Shown here: positions 1-8,136 of the stretch, piece by piece | How the letters are laid out: each line of letters opens with the position of its first letter | How positions within the stretch are numbered: position 1 is the first letter of the stretch | NCBI GenBank assembly: GCA_029861845.1 | Contig: JAOTYM010000026.1 | Span: 1 to 41,758, forward strand | Reading direction: 5' to 3' | Source of the DNA: Gammaproteobacteria bacterium | Lineage (GTDB): Bacteria; Pseudomonadota; Gammaproteobacteria; Acidiferrobacterales; SPGG2 | Length of the DNA stretch: 41,758 bases | Translations under genes and position numbers: made by a program | The notes under the pieces: model-generated | Database searches by the model: none | The model's input: the letters and a program-made list of their open reading frames with translations, nothing else | What the model was told of the DNA's origin: nothing

Positions 1-965
1 GTTGAAATCGGGTTGCCACCCAGGGTGGAGGCGACCCATACGTAACGTCCATCACCCAACCTATCCTCGCGCACGATGTCCATGATGTCTTTGCGGCCAC
101 CAAAGGCGCCGATTGGGTAACCACCGCCCAAGGCTTTTCCATAGGCAACCAGATCAGGGATCACGCCATAGTATTCTTGGGCGCCACCGTATGCGAGCCG
201 AAAGCCGGTGACGACTTCGTCGTAGATGAGCAACACATCACATTCACGGGTAAGGTCACGCAGGCCTTGGAGGAAGCCGGGTTCCGGCGGCGTACAACGT
301 TGCAGTGGTTCGACGATCACACCGGCGAGCTGATCCGCGTAGTCACTTACAATCCGTTGTGTCGATTCGAGGTCGTTAAACGGCGCCACCAGCACGTCGT
401 TTTTTACACTATGGGCGATGCCGGCGCTGGTCGGGTCCGGTTGCGGGAACGGTGGCGGATTCGACGGAAACAAACTGGTAACCCCAACCTCGTTGGCGCC
501 GTGGTAGGCACCCTCGAATTTGAGAATCTTGGGGCGATCGGTAAAGGCACGCGCCAGGCGCTGGCAGTACATGGTGGCTTCGGTGCCGGAGGCGCAGAAT
601 CGTAACGACTCACAGGCGGGGCTCAAATGTACTATTTCTTCGGCCAGGCGTAACGCATGCTCGGTAATGTAAGCAAAGTTAGATCCCAGCAACGCCTGGT
701 TGCTGACGGCCTCGACGATCTTGGGATGCGCGTGCCCGACCAACACGGAGCCCCAACCAATAGAGAAATCCATAAAACGTCGGCCATCACTATCCCAAAG
801 CTCACAACCCTTGCCATTGGTGATAACCATGGCCAGCTCGGGCGGCAAATTGAATTCGCCGTTGGAGCCGGCGGGGAAAACCGCAAGTGAGCGATCTCTC
901 AGAGTAGCCATAGCCTTAGAAGTATCATCTGCCGAGAACGAAAGTGCCAATCGCCAATTAGCCAT
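1..965 (-). CDS. Class III aminotransferase, glutamate-1-semialdehyde aminomutase-like (3' end outside the window)
   Basis: An open frame of 321 codons runs leftward off the window edge. It has the fold-type I class III aminotransferase pattern: an N-terminal region like glutamate-1-semialdehyde aminomutase (PAGSNGEF near residue 32), a phosphate-binding CASGTEA stretch at 124-130, IYDEVVTGFR at 247-256 with the pyridine-nitrogen Asp249, and YGKALGGGYPIGAFGG with the PLP lysine at 277. Such enzymes move or exchange amino groups on small amino acids in the cytoplasm. The substrate cannot be read from sequence. HemL itself is less likely in this catabolic setting. The start is uncertain: ATG at 965 gives the longest protein, and ATG at 911 (residue 19) is preceded by an AAGG and would also fit. 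It diverges from the small gene at 1044. Confidence 0.9.
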   Translation of the reverse strand, partial: MANWRLALSFSADDTSKAMATLRDRSLAVFPAGSNGEFNLPPELAMVITNGKGCELWDSDGRRFMDFSIGWGSVLVGHAHPKIVEAVSNQALLGSNFAYITEHALRLAEEIVHLSPACESLRFCASGTEATMYCQRLARAFTDRPKILKFEGAYHGANEVGVTSLFPSNPPPFPQPDPTSAGIAHSVKNDVLVAPFNDLESTQRIVSDYADQLAGVIVEPLQRCTPPEPGFLQGLRDLTRECDVLLIYDEVVTGFRLAYGGAQEYYGVIPDLVAYGKALGGGYPIGAFGGRKDIMDIVREDRLGDGRYVWVASTLGGNPIS

Positions 966-1043
966 GTAGCAAGATCGCCATGTGTATACAATCAACGGCG
1001 GCCAGCGTTTCATGACTATAACAAAAGTGCCGGAGGATAAGTT

Positions 1044-1283
1044 GTGACCGAGCAACCAGATTTTGTTATTGCACCAAGCGACATCGCTGTCGTGATGTAC
1101 CCCGACAACAGCTTTGTCGGGCTGAAGGTCATTGACCCCGCTGATCAGAAACTATTCATCTCGTTGCCGGGAAGCGTCATGAAAGGACTCGGACAACAAC
1201 TTCAAGAACTTTTTGACCAACACCCAGAAACGTTGAGCTGGCAGCCGGTCAGCGTGGCCAGTGAGGGCGAACCCGAAGGATAA
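1044..1283 (+). CDS. Small hypothetical protein (79 aa)
   Basis: I do not recognise this protein. It starts at GTG 1044 with a good GGAGG at 1032-1036, seven bases upstream, which is the main reason to accept it. The product is acidic, has no signal peptide or membrane segment, and looks like a small alpha/beta domain: alternating hydrophobic residues at 8-40 are followed by a likely helix (VMKGLGQQLQELFDQH). It diverges from the aminotransferase and converges on the oxidoreductase that ends at 1289, with only five bases between them. No function is proposed. Confidence 0.6.
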   Translation: MTEQPDFVIAPSDIAVVMYPDNSFVGLKVIDPADQKLFISLPGSVMKGLGQQLQELFDQHPETLSWQPVSVASEGEPEG

Positions 1284-1288
1284 ACTGG

Positions 1289-2275
1289 TCAAGGGGTCTC
1301 CACCACCACACAACCTGGTACGCCCCCACCCTCGATTGCCTCATGCGCCTTGACAATATCTGTGAGCGGGTAGCGCTTGGCGACGCGATGCCTCAGCCTG
1401 CCCTCTTGAAGTCGAGTAACGATGTCCGATGCTGCTTGCTGCTTAGCCGCCTCCGGCATCGCATACACCAAGACTAGCCGTATCATAATGTCCTTGAACA
1501 TGAGTGCATAGAACGGCAGCTTGGGTTCTGGCATCTGCGTGGATGAGTAGGTCGCGATAACGCCGCCATTAGCGATAACTTTCAGTGTGGTAGGTAAGTT
1601 AGCGCCAAACTCGACGTCGATTACGCGATTGACACCGGCACCGTCGGTGAACTCTGTTACCGCCTCGACCAGATTGTCTTTGCGATAGTTGACGATTACA
1701 TCGGCGCCAGCCTCACGTACATCGTCCACGCACTCTTCCCGGCCGATGGTGGCGATGACGCGCGCACCGTCCGCTTTCGCCCATTGCACGGCGTAATAGC
1801 CGACTCGACCGGCAGCGCCTGTTACGAGAATGGTTTGTCCGGCGACGCTGCCGTCAGCAAACACGCACCGATGTGCTGTCATGACCGGGATTCCCATGCA
1901 GGCGCCGATGGCAAATTCGGTATTGTCGGGGAGCGATACGATACGTTCGATGGGCAAGGTCACGTACTCGGCGGCGGTACCCAATCGCCGCTGGTATTGC
2001 GCTTGGTAGACCCAGACCCGTTCGCCAATTCGCGATTCGGCCACACCCGGACCGACGGCATCGATGATGCCCGCCCCGTCGCTATGCGGGATAACCGGAC
2101 CCTCGTCGACGGGTGCGGGTTGTAGACCAGCGCGTTTTTTGACATCGGACGGATTGACGGCTGAAGCATACAGCCGGATCCGGGCCTCCGCCTGAGCGGG
2201 TTCGGGCCGAGCTTGTTCGCCGACGATAAGCACGTCGGCGGCGGGCCCTTGTTTTTGAAACCATGCCGCTTGCAT
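1289..2275 (-). CDS. MDR-superfamily NADPH:quinone reductase-like oxidoreductase
   Basis: This is a zinc-independent medium-chain dehydrogenase/reductase. It has an N-terminal GroES-like domain (SAVNPSDVKKRAG, then PHSDGAGIIDAVGPGV) and a Rossmann domain with the nucleotide-binding VTGAAGRVGYYAVQWAK loop. Relatives reduce quinones, enones or enoyl groups with NADPH. The zinc-ligand cysteines of alcohol dehydrogenases are absent. I prefer the ATG at 2275 (MQAAWFQ), where family alignments usually begin; an in-frame ATG at 2320 would add 15 residues. It is the last gene of a leftward run that begins with RidA near 7.0 kb, nine bases after the MATE gene if the long start is used. The substrate is unknown; detoxification or a reduction step of the operon's pathway are both possible. 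Confidence 0.85.
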   Translation of the reverse strand: MQAAWFQKQGPAADVLIVGEQARPEPAQAEARIRLYASAVNPSDVKKRAGLQPAPVDEGPVIPHSDGAGIIDAVGPGVAESRIGERVWVYQAQYQRRLGTAAEYVTLPIERIVSLPDNTEFAIGACMGIPVMTAHRCVFADGSVAGQTILVTGAAGRVGYYAVQWAKADGARVIATIGREECVDDVREAGADVIVNYRKDNLVEAVTEFTDGAGVNRVIDVEFGANLPTTLKVIANGGVIATYSSTQMPEPKLPFYALMFKDIMIRLVLVYAMPEAAKQQAASDIVTRLQEGRLRHRVAKRYPLTDIVKAHEAIEGGGVPGCVVVETP

Positions 2276-2329
2276 CGTTCGCACATTACCTAGGGCGTTT
2301 AGGATGCCGTAGTTTATCATTGTGTCCGT

Positions 2330-3655
2330 TTACTGCATCGATCGCTCGATTCGTGGATACCATAAGCCCAGGGTTATCGCACGCGTGACCATGAATATCA
2401 TAAGTGAGAGCCAGAGTCCGTGGTTGCCTAGCAGCGGTATGAATAGCCAGATCGCCAACAGATAGACGAGCAGCGATAAAACCATACCGTTTCGCATCTC
2501 CACCGGTCGCGTGGTGCCAATGAAGATTCCGTCTAGCTGATAGCTCCAAACCGATAGCACCGGAGATACCAACACCCATATTAGGTAGTCGGCCGCCGCT
2601 AGGCGTACTGGTTCGATCCCCGTGATGACATTAATAATAGAAGTACCAAGCACCGCATAGAGGATAGTAAACAGTCCGGCCACGATAAGTGCCCATATCG
2701 TGGTGACTCGTACTGCCGTGCGGAAGGCACCGCGGTTGCGTGCACCATAGGCGCTACCCGCCAATGCCTCAACTGCGAACGCAAACCCGTCAAGTCCATA
2801 GGCTAAGAAATGCTGCAAGTGTAGTAAGACAGCATTGGCAGCCAGCGTGATTTCACCCATCTTGGTACCCATAGCGGTGAAATACGAAAACGCGAAAATT
2901 AGACAAAGCGTGCGTACAAAAATATTGATGTTTACGTGCAGTAGCGCTTTCAGTCTCGATATGTCAACGATACGCGCGCGTGCCCATTGACCACCAAGAC
3001 GATTCAAATTGCGCATCACTAACCATGAAGCGAATGCGAGGGCAACGAATTCGCTGATCACCGATGCCAGCGCGACGCCTTGCACGCCCCAACCGAGACC
3101 CAAAACGAACAGAAGATCGAGAAACACATTGGTGATGTTAAGAACGAGCTGTAGCGCCAGGGCGGCACGCGTGTTGTGGATGCCGATGAGACAACCGAGA
3201 ATGGCGTAGTTGGCCAGCGTTGCCGGCGCGCTCCAAACACGGACCACATAGTAGCTGTTCGCTAAGGATTCGAGTTCAACGCTGCCCGAAAAAGCCCAGA
3301 ATGCGAGCAGACCTATGGGAAACTGGAGTGCCACCACCACGATGCCCAAGGCGACGGCAAGCAACAACGCGCGGGCTAGGGTGGCACGCACCTCATCGAC
3401 ATGTCCGGCACCGTAGGCCTGGGCGACGAAGCCGGTAGTGCCCATTCGCAAAAAGCCAAAGCCCCAAAACAGGAAATTAAAGATAATGGCGCCAAGCGCT
3501 ACGGCGCCGATGTAGATGGCGTCCGGCAGGTGGCCGACCACCGCGGTGTCGACAGCGCCCACCAATGGCACCGACATGTTGGATAAGATAATTGGTCCGG
3601 CGAGCAGCCACACTCGATGGTGCCATTCACGCGGCGATGCGGGTAACGCGGTCAA
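2330..3655 (-). CDS. MATE-family efflux transporter (DinF-like)
   Basis: The 441-residue inner-membrane protein has about twelve hydrophobic segments. The first helix (WLLAGPIILSNMSVPLVGAVDTAVVGHL) is typical of the DinF branch of MATE antiporters, and the two halves are related, as expected for the fold. MATE proteins export cationic or amphipathic compounds in exchange for Na+ or H+. The gene lies nine bases after the Nudix gene, so it is probably co-transcribed with the hydroxylase/SHMT-like genes. It may export a product or toxic intermediate of that pathway, which is inference from position only. Confidence 0.9.
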   Translation of the reverse strand: MTALPASPREWHHRVWLLAGPIILSNMSVPLVGAVDTAVVGHLPDAIYIGAVALGAIIFNFLFWGFGFLRMGTTGFVAQAYGAGHVDEVRATLARALLLAVALGIVVVALQFPIGLLAFWAFSGSVELESLANSYYVVRVWSAPATLANYAILGCLIGIHNTRAALALQLVLNITNVFLDLLFVLGLGWGVQGVALASVISEFVALAFASWLVMRNLNRLGGQWARARIVDISRLKALLHVNINIFVRTLCLIFAFSYFTAMGTKMGEITLAANAVLLHLQHFLAYGLDGFAFAVEALAGSAYGARNRGAFRTAVRVTTIWALIVAGLFTILYAVLGTSIINVITGIEPVRLAAADYLIWVLVSPVLSVWSYQLDGIFIGTTRPVEMRNGMVLSLLVYLLAIWLFIPLLGNHGLWLSLMIFMVTRAITLGLWYPRIERSMQ

Positions 3656-3664
3656 CGAGGGCGC

Positions 3665-4507
3665 CTATCGCAAGCCCTTAACAATCTGCGGGTAGTCGTG
3701 ATGTTCCGGTGTAATGAAACCGCGTCTCACCAGAAAATCGATAATCACAAGGTTACAATTAAATTTGAACTCGGTGGTGTTGCTGACAACGTCCATGACA
3801 CGATCGAGGGGCCATAGATAGAATGCCTCAACTTCGCCGTCGACCGGTTGCGGCTCGAAGTCGGGTGGCAGTTCAAGATCGCAAACAAACTGCACATCCG
3901 GCTTTAGCCCCTCAGGGACCTGCTTGCAGTAAGATATCGACCCGGCGCGGATTGCCCGCGATGCCAACGACGCCGGGATGCCGGCCTCCTCGTGACACTC
4001 CTTAATAACGTTCTCCTCTAGCGAGAGCCCAATCGGCAAGCCACCGGCGACCATATTGTCGAGCTTGCCCGGGAAGGTGGACTTGGTAGCAGAACGACGC
4101 GCAATCCACATTTTTAGCCCTCGTCCATTGGCTACAAAGCCATTGATATGAACCCCGTAGGCGCGCATGCCGAGACAAGGCAAAGCGGCGCGTTCCATCT
4201 GTAACAGTGGTTCGCCGCCGAACACGGTCGTAACTGGGTAAATCTCATCACGCCAGGCCGGGATCACCCCGACATCTCGCAGTGCTTCGAGCACGGGTTT
4301 GATGGCGGTTGATCGTAACTCGGGGGAATCCAACCGGGGATCTAGCGAGATCGTGTCGGGCGTGATTTCAAAAACATCGGGGTAGTCGGCAAGTCGGTCC
4401 ATCATGTCGTGGCGCACCCAACCGACTCGGTGTTGTCTGATATATAAAGGTTTGAATTGCGAGAGGTCGTGTTCGTTGCACTCACGTATACGGTCGAGAA
4501 AGCTCAT
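3665..4507 (-). CDS. Nudix hydrolase, DUF4743/Tnr3-like type
   Basis: The 280-residue protein has an N-terminal DUF4743-like part (to about residue 115) followed by a Nudix domain. The Nudix box starts at GGLPIG and ends with KECHEEAGI. The core glutamates are kept, but the usual first Glu of the box is Leu and the Arg of REUXEE is Lys. This layout matches the family containing the N-terminal half of yeast Tnr3 and plant NUDX20/24, which hydrolyse oxidised, toxic forms of thiamine diphosphate. A similar damage-repair role is the best family-based guess. It sits 14 bases after the SHMT-like gene. The neighbouring pathway uses PLP rather than thiamine, although a ThDP decarboxylase is encoded about 9 kb away. 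Confidence 0.85.
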   Translation of the reverse strand: MSFLDRIRECNEHDLSQFKPLYIRQHRVGWVRHDMMDRLADYPDVFEITPDTISLDPRLDSPELRSTAIKPVLEALRDVGVIPAWRDEIYPVTTVFGGEPLLQMERAALPCLGMRAYGVHINGFVANGRGLKMWIARRSATKSTFPGKLDNMVAGGLPIGLSLEENVIKECHEEAGIPASLASRAIRAGSISYCKQVPEGLKPDVQFVCDLELPPDFEPQPVDGEVEAFYLWPLDRVMDVVSNTTEFKFNCNLVIIDFLVRRGFITPEHHDYPQIVKGLR

Positions 4508-4521
4508 CCTGCGGTGAGAAT

Positions 4522-5808
4522 CTAAAGATCAGTGTAAATTGGAAATCGTCGACACAATTCCGCTACTTGCGTGCGAGTTGCTTGTTCGATACGGGTGTTG
4601 TCGTCTGGGTTTATAACCAGTGTTGCTAATACATCAGCGGCCCAGTTGCCAATCTGTTGAAATTCGGAGATGCCGAACCCGCGCGTGGTGCCGGCGCTCG
4701 ATGATAAGCGCAGGCCAGAGGTGACAGCCGGCGGTTGCGGGTCACCCGGGATCGCATTCTTGTTACAAGTTAGGCCGGCCGCCTCTAAGCTGGATGAGGC
4801 CGCTTTACCGGTCAGGCCTTGCGGGCGCAAATCCACCAGCATGAGTGCGGTGTCGGTGCCGTTTGCGACAAGGGTGAAACCGCGTTCTTGTAAAGTCTTG
4901 GCCAAGGTACCGGCGTTTTCTACCACTCGCTTGGCATATTGCTTGAACTCTGGTCGCAGCGCTTCTCCGAAGCATACCGCTTTTGCGGCCACCGCGTGCA
5001 AAATAGGACTGCCCTGTAGACCGGGGAACAAGGCTGAGTTGATCTTTCTTCCTAGTTCGAAGTCGTTGCTAAGAATAGTCCCCCCGCGGGCGCCGCGCAG
5101 GCTCTTGTAAGTCGTGGTCGTCACGATATCTGCATGGGGAAACGGGTTGGGATGGACGCCGCCGGCAACCAGGCCGGCGAAGTGGGCCATGTCAACGAGC
5201 AGCAAGGCGTCGGCACGATCGGCGATCTCGCGAAAGCGGCCGAAATCGATGAACCGTGGATAGGCCGAACCGCCAGCAATGACCAGCTTTGGGCGGTGTT
5301 CCGCGGCTAGTGCTTCCGCTGCGTCATAGTCGATAAGCCCAGATTGTTCCGATACGCCGTAGTGCACAATGTCGAACCACTTGCCCGAGAGATTTGGCGT
5401 GGCGCCATGGCTCAGGTGTCCGCCCGCCGACAGCGCCATGCTTAGTATAGTGTCGCCCGGTTGTAAAAACGCGAGATAGACAACTTGATTTGCCTGGCTG
5501 CCTGAGTGTGGTTGTACGTTTGCATATGAGCAGCCGAATAGTTGCTTCGCGCGTTCGATCGCGAGCTGTTCGAGGGTGTCGGCGTGCTCGGCGCCGCCAT
5601 GGTAGCGCCGGCCGATATAGCCCTCCACCGTCTTGTTAGTAAGGACAGAACCTTGCGCCTCTAGCACCGCGCGGCTGACCAGATTCTCGGACGCGATTAA
5701 TTCGATCTGGTCCTGTTGTCGTTCGAGCTCGGCATTAATCGCTTCGGCTACACGCGGGTCTATGTCCGAAAGCGAACTGGTGAAATAGCCTCCGTGAGGT
5801 TCGTTCAC
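4522..5808 (-). CDS. Serine hydroxymethyltransferase-family PLP enzyme with altered active site
   Basis: The 428 residues align along the whole length of Gly[28 protein letters not shown] and the lysine motif [14 protein letters not shown] with PLP Lys235. Several normally fixed residues differ. The NKY-AEGYPG motif reads NKTVEGYIG (E. coli Tyr55 equivalent is Thr60), RYYGG reads RYHGG (Tyr65 equivalent is His70), and the His before the PLP lysine (E. coli His228) is Tyr234. Glu62, Asp206 and His209 are kept. These changes suggest a different amino acid substrate: a beta-hydroxy amino acid aldolase or an alpha-substituted serine hydroxymethyltransferase rather than housekeeping GlyA. It starts at GTG 5808, overlapping the hydroxylase stop by four bases (GTGA), with AAGG upstream. 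Family assignment is firm; specificity is inference. Confidence 0.88.
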   Translation of the reverse strand: MNEPHGGYFTSSLSDIDPRVAEAINAELERQQDQIELIASENLVSRAVLEAQGSVLTNKTVEGYIGRRYHGGAEHADTLEQLAIERAKQLFGCSYANVQPHSGSQANQVVYLAFLQPGDTILSMALSAGGHLSHGATPNLSGKWFDIVHYGVSEQSGLIDYDAAEALAAEHRPKLVIAGGSAYPRFIDFGRFREIADRADALLLVDMAHFAGLVAGGVHPNPFPHADIVTTTTYKSLRGARGGTILSNDFELGRKINSALFPGLQGSPILHAVAAKAVCFGEALRPEFKQYAKRVVENAGTLAKTLQERGFTLVANGTDTALMLVDLRPQGLTGKAASSSLEAAGLTCNKNAIPGDPQPPAVTSGLRLSSSAGTTRGFGISEFQQIGNWAADVLATLVINPDDNTRIEQATRTQVAELCRRFPIYTDL

Positions 5809-6590
5809 GCGGAGGCCTTGGCCAACAGACAGTCATCCGCCAGCGGCGTTACCGGCGTTAGGTCGCGATGATGCTGGTGTTCGGGACGTTTGTACCGGGT
5901 CAGTGCATTTGATACGGGATTTACGATCAATGAAAAGATCCGGCGGGACCAAGGCGACAGGTTTATTGATGAACCATGCACGAGGGTGTCGACAAAAATG
6001 AGCGCCGTGCCAGCAGCGCCTTTGGCCGCAAATAGGCCGCCCTTATCAACCAACGCCTTTACCGTTTCTCTATCTACTATCCAAAGCGGGTAACTTGTGG
6101 TTACGGTGTCGAGGCTCGTCGGAGCCGGACCATATTTGTGTGATCCGCGAATGAAGACGAGTGGCCCGTTAAATTCGTTAACATCGTCCAAGAAGATGTG
6201 AAGATTCAGTGCCAGCGGCTTTGGTACGCCATCCTCGCCATGGTGGGTCGCAAAATCATAATGCCATTGCCAAGCTTCGCCCGAGAAAGCTTCTTTGGCG
6301 TTCACTTTGACCTGCTGGATGTACATGTCCTCGCCAAGTAGTTGCATGGCTGGCTCGAGCAGTCTGGGGTGGCGCACGATGCGAGCAAATACTTCATTGC
6401 GCAAGTGCAAACCCATAGCCGTACGTACGACGTCACTATCTTTCTCGCGAAAGTTTTCCGCACATCTCTCTGAGAACAGCGGCGGCAGTTGAGACCGCAT
6501 CAGGGCTACTTCCTCTATGGAGAACAGCTCTGGGATCACCACAAAACCGTCTTCGCTTAAGCTTTGTAGCTGTGGCTTGCCTAGCTTCAT
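5805..6590 (-). CDS. Phytanoyl-CoA dioxygenase-family hydroxylase, EctD-like
   Basis: This is a non-haem Fe(II)/2-oxoglutarate dioxygenase. The metal site is visible as WHYDF (His112, Asp114, counted from GTG 6596) and LVHGSS (His207), with Arg218 or Arg219 available for 2-oxoglutarate. The stretch around the first site closely follows the ectoine hydroxylase signature (WHSDFETWHxEDGMP) but has Tyr for Ser and His for Trp. The tail (NPVSNAL, then KRPEHQ) is also EctD-like. No ectoine synthesis genes are nearby, so the substrate is probably another small zwitterion or amino acid. I prefer ATG 6590 to GTG 6596. The gene overlaps the SHMT-like gene by four bases and follows RidA by about 30 bases. 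PhnY*, the 2-aminoethylphosphonate hydroxylase, belongs to the same superfamily and is an alternative. Confidence 0.85.
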   Translation of the reverse strand: MKLGKPQLQSLSEDGFVVIPELFSIEEVALMRSQLPPLFSERCAENFREKDSDVVRTAMGLHLRNEVFARIVRHPRLLEPAMQLLGEDMYIQQVKVNAKEAFSGEAWQWHYDFATHHGEDGVPKPLALNLHIFLDDVNEFNGPLVFIRGSHKYGPAPTSLDTVTTSYPLWIVDRETVKALVDKGGLFAAKGAAGTALIFVDTLVHGSSINLSPWSRRIFSLIVNPVSNALTRYKRPEHQHHRDLTPVTPLADDCLLAKASA

Positions 6591-6623
6591 TGTCACTGGC
6601 GCAATACTTGCCCAAACCTCGAG

Positions 6624-7019
6624 CTATGGTCTGCGCGCGATCAGATCGATCTCAACCCGGGCGCCACCGGCGAGTGCGGTAACGCCAATGCAAGTACGGG
6701 CTGGGCGTTGGCCCTCTGGAAGATAGCTGGCATAAATGCGATTCATGACATCATAGTCCTGTTCGAAGTGAGTAAGAAATACGCGCGCCGAGACTACATT
6801 TTCGAATCCAGCGCCGACGCCCTGCAATACGGTACGCAGATTTGCCATGACCTTGTGAGTCTGTGCCTCAATACCCTCCGGTATCGTTCCCGGGTCGTAG
6901 TCGATGTCACTGGCGATTTGTCCGGTGACCAAGAGCCATCCGTCGACTTCGACAACATGACTGTAAGGCGCAACCGGTTGCGGTGCCCCGCTGATCATGT
7001 GGAAAACCGGTATGCTCAT
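6624..7019 (-). CDS. RidA/YjgF family enamine/imine deaminase
   Basis: RidA proteins are cytosolic trimers that hydrolyse reactive enamine or imine intermediates released by PLP enzymes. The protein shows the family pattern GAPQPVAPYSHVVEVDGWLLVTGQ, then NLRTVLQGVGAGFENVVSARVFLT and PARTCIGVTAL with the substrate-carboxylate Arg, ending VEIDLIA. The start chosen is ATG 7019 (MSIPVFHM), which gives the usual length of about 131 residues; a frame from 7058 adds 13 unlikely residues. It is the first gene of the leftward operon with the EctD-like hydroxylase and SHMT-like enzyme, which fits a role in clearing a reactive amine intermediate from that pathway. Confidence 0.88.
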   Translation of the reverse strand: MSIPVFHMISGAPQPVAPYSHVVEVDGWLLVTGQIASDIDYDPGTIPEGIEAQTHKVMANLRTVLQGVGAGFENVVSARVFLTHFEQDYDVMNRIYASYLPEGQRPARTCIGVTALAGGARVEIDLIARRP

Positions 7020-7098
7020 CACGTCGTTCTCTGGTTTGGTGTTAGGGCGGCACTGCACCGTGTTCGTATCGTGTCGATGTCAGCGCTCGCGATGGCGT

Positions 7099-7139
7099 GC
7101 CCCCTGTCTTCCTCTTCCGTCTTGGGGGAAGGTCGGGGG
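7099..7139. repeat. Imperfect inverted repeat, C-rich and G-rich arms
   Basis: In the gap between the RidA and UspA genes, a C-rich arm with CTTCC blocks (about 7101-7120) faces a G-rich arm with GGGGGAAGG (about 7124-7139). The arms pair imperfectly. It resembles the short palindromic intergenic elements common in proteobacteria and could also act as a terminator for the UspA gene. I could not see a second copy in the window. Confidence 0.4.
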
Positions 7140-7140
7140 G

Positions 7141-7986
7141 TTAGTGCGCCATGAAGACCGGTACTTTCGAGACAGACAAGATATGCTGCGTGGCGCCGCC
7201 GAAGATCATTTGGCGAAGTCGGCTGTGGGTAAATGCACCCTTCAGCAGCAGATCTGCACCAACGCGATCCGTCTCTTCGAGTATGGCTTCGCCAGATGTG
7301 CGCGGTCCCGGCTCGACAATTTCGGTCTGCGCATTGATATCATTGTGCACAAGGTGTCGCGTTACTTGTTCTGCATCAGGGCCTGGCACCGTACCACCCT
7401 GTACGGTAAGTACCACAACCTTCTCCGCTGCCTGCAGCAGTGGCATCCCCAATGCAATCGTGCGGGCAGTCTCGGTGCTGCCGTTCCAGGCGACGACGAT
7501 AGTCTTGCCCAGGGTGGCTGGCGCTTTATCGGCCGCCACCATGACCGGCCGTCCGCTTTCAAATAGTGCCGCCTCGCACATGGCATTGCGGTCGGCAGCG
7601 GACTGCTGAGTAGCGCACCCAACGACGATTAGATCGAACAATCGACCGTATTCGCCGACCACTTGGCTCTCCAGCCCCTCCAATTCTCGCCAACCGGCAG
7701 TTGCGTTATCGCCAACAATCGTTATGTCGCGAAACGGTACGTGCCTCTCTTTCATGAATTTTTCAAAGCGCTCGCGTGCTCCGTCCGCCAAGCGACGTCC
7801 CTCTTCGGCCAGTTGGGTAAGGTATTCACCGGGGATGGTAATACCCTCGCCTGCGATGATCGGCGGCGGTTGCAGCACAAACAGGCCCTCGATATAGCTG
7901 CCAAACCGGGTGGCAACCAAATGCGCCATCTCTAGCGCACTCTGGGTGGCGTCGCTACCGTGAAACGGTACAAGTAGTGTTCTCAT
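7141..7986 (-). CDS. Universal stress protein, tandem UspA domains
   Basis: Two UspA domains lie in one chain: residues 1-150 start at MRTLLVPFHGSD, and the second half starts at KTIVVAWNGSTETARTI. The second domain ends with GAFTHSRLRQMIFGGATQHIL, the ATP-binding G-x2-G-x9-G(S/T)-like loop of the family, and KVPVFMAH. Such proteins are cytosolic and induced by starvation or stress; tandem forms are common in proteobacteria. The start at ATG 7986 puts the first beta strand at the usual place; a frame from 8025 is possible. It is divergent from the EamA transporter. No specific link with the pathway genes can be shown. Confidence 0.88.
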   Translation of the reverse strand: MRTLLVPFHGSDATQSALEMAHLVATRFGSYIEGLFVLQPPPIIAGEGITIPGEYLTQLAEEGRRLADGARERFEKFMKERHVPFRDITIVGDNATAGWRELEGLESQVVGEYGRLFDLIVVGCATQQSAADRNAMCEAALFESGRPVMVAADKAPATLGKTIVVAWNGSTETARTIALGMPLLQAAEKVVVLTVQGGTVPGPDAEQVTRHLVHNDINAQTEIVEPGPRTSGEAILEETDRVGADLLLKGAFTHSRLRQMIFGGATQHILSVSKVPVFMAH

Positions 7987-8136
7987 CACCGGTTCCGAGT
8001 CGATCTGTTTTGCCAAGGTTAACACCTTGACTTGTCCAGGACCATTGCTGCTGAGCGCTCAGCAGTCCGCAATGCGTCGGCAGCCCAAAATCCGTATGAT
8101 CTGGCAGGCATATGCATTTACCGCACTGGAGTCATT

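Noticed and set aside
4522..5808. Housekeeping glyA
   Set aside because: Active-site residues at the Tyr55, Tyr65 and His228 positions differ and the gene sits in an accessory operon overlapping a hydroxylase.
8032..8136. N-terminal extension of the EamA transporter from TTG 8032
   Set aside because: The extra 35 residues are hydrophilic and unlike the family; GTG 8137 has a TGGAG upstream.
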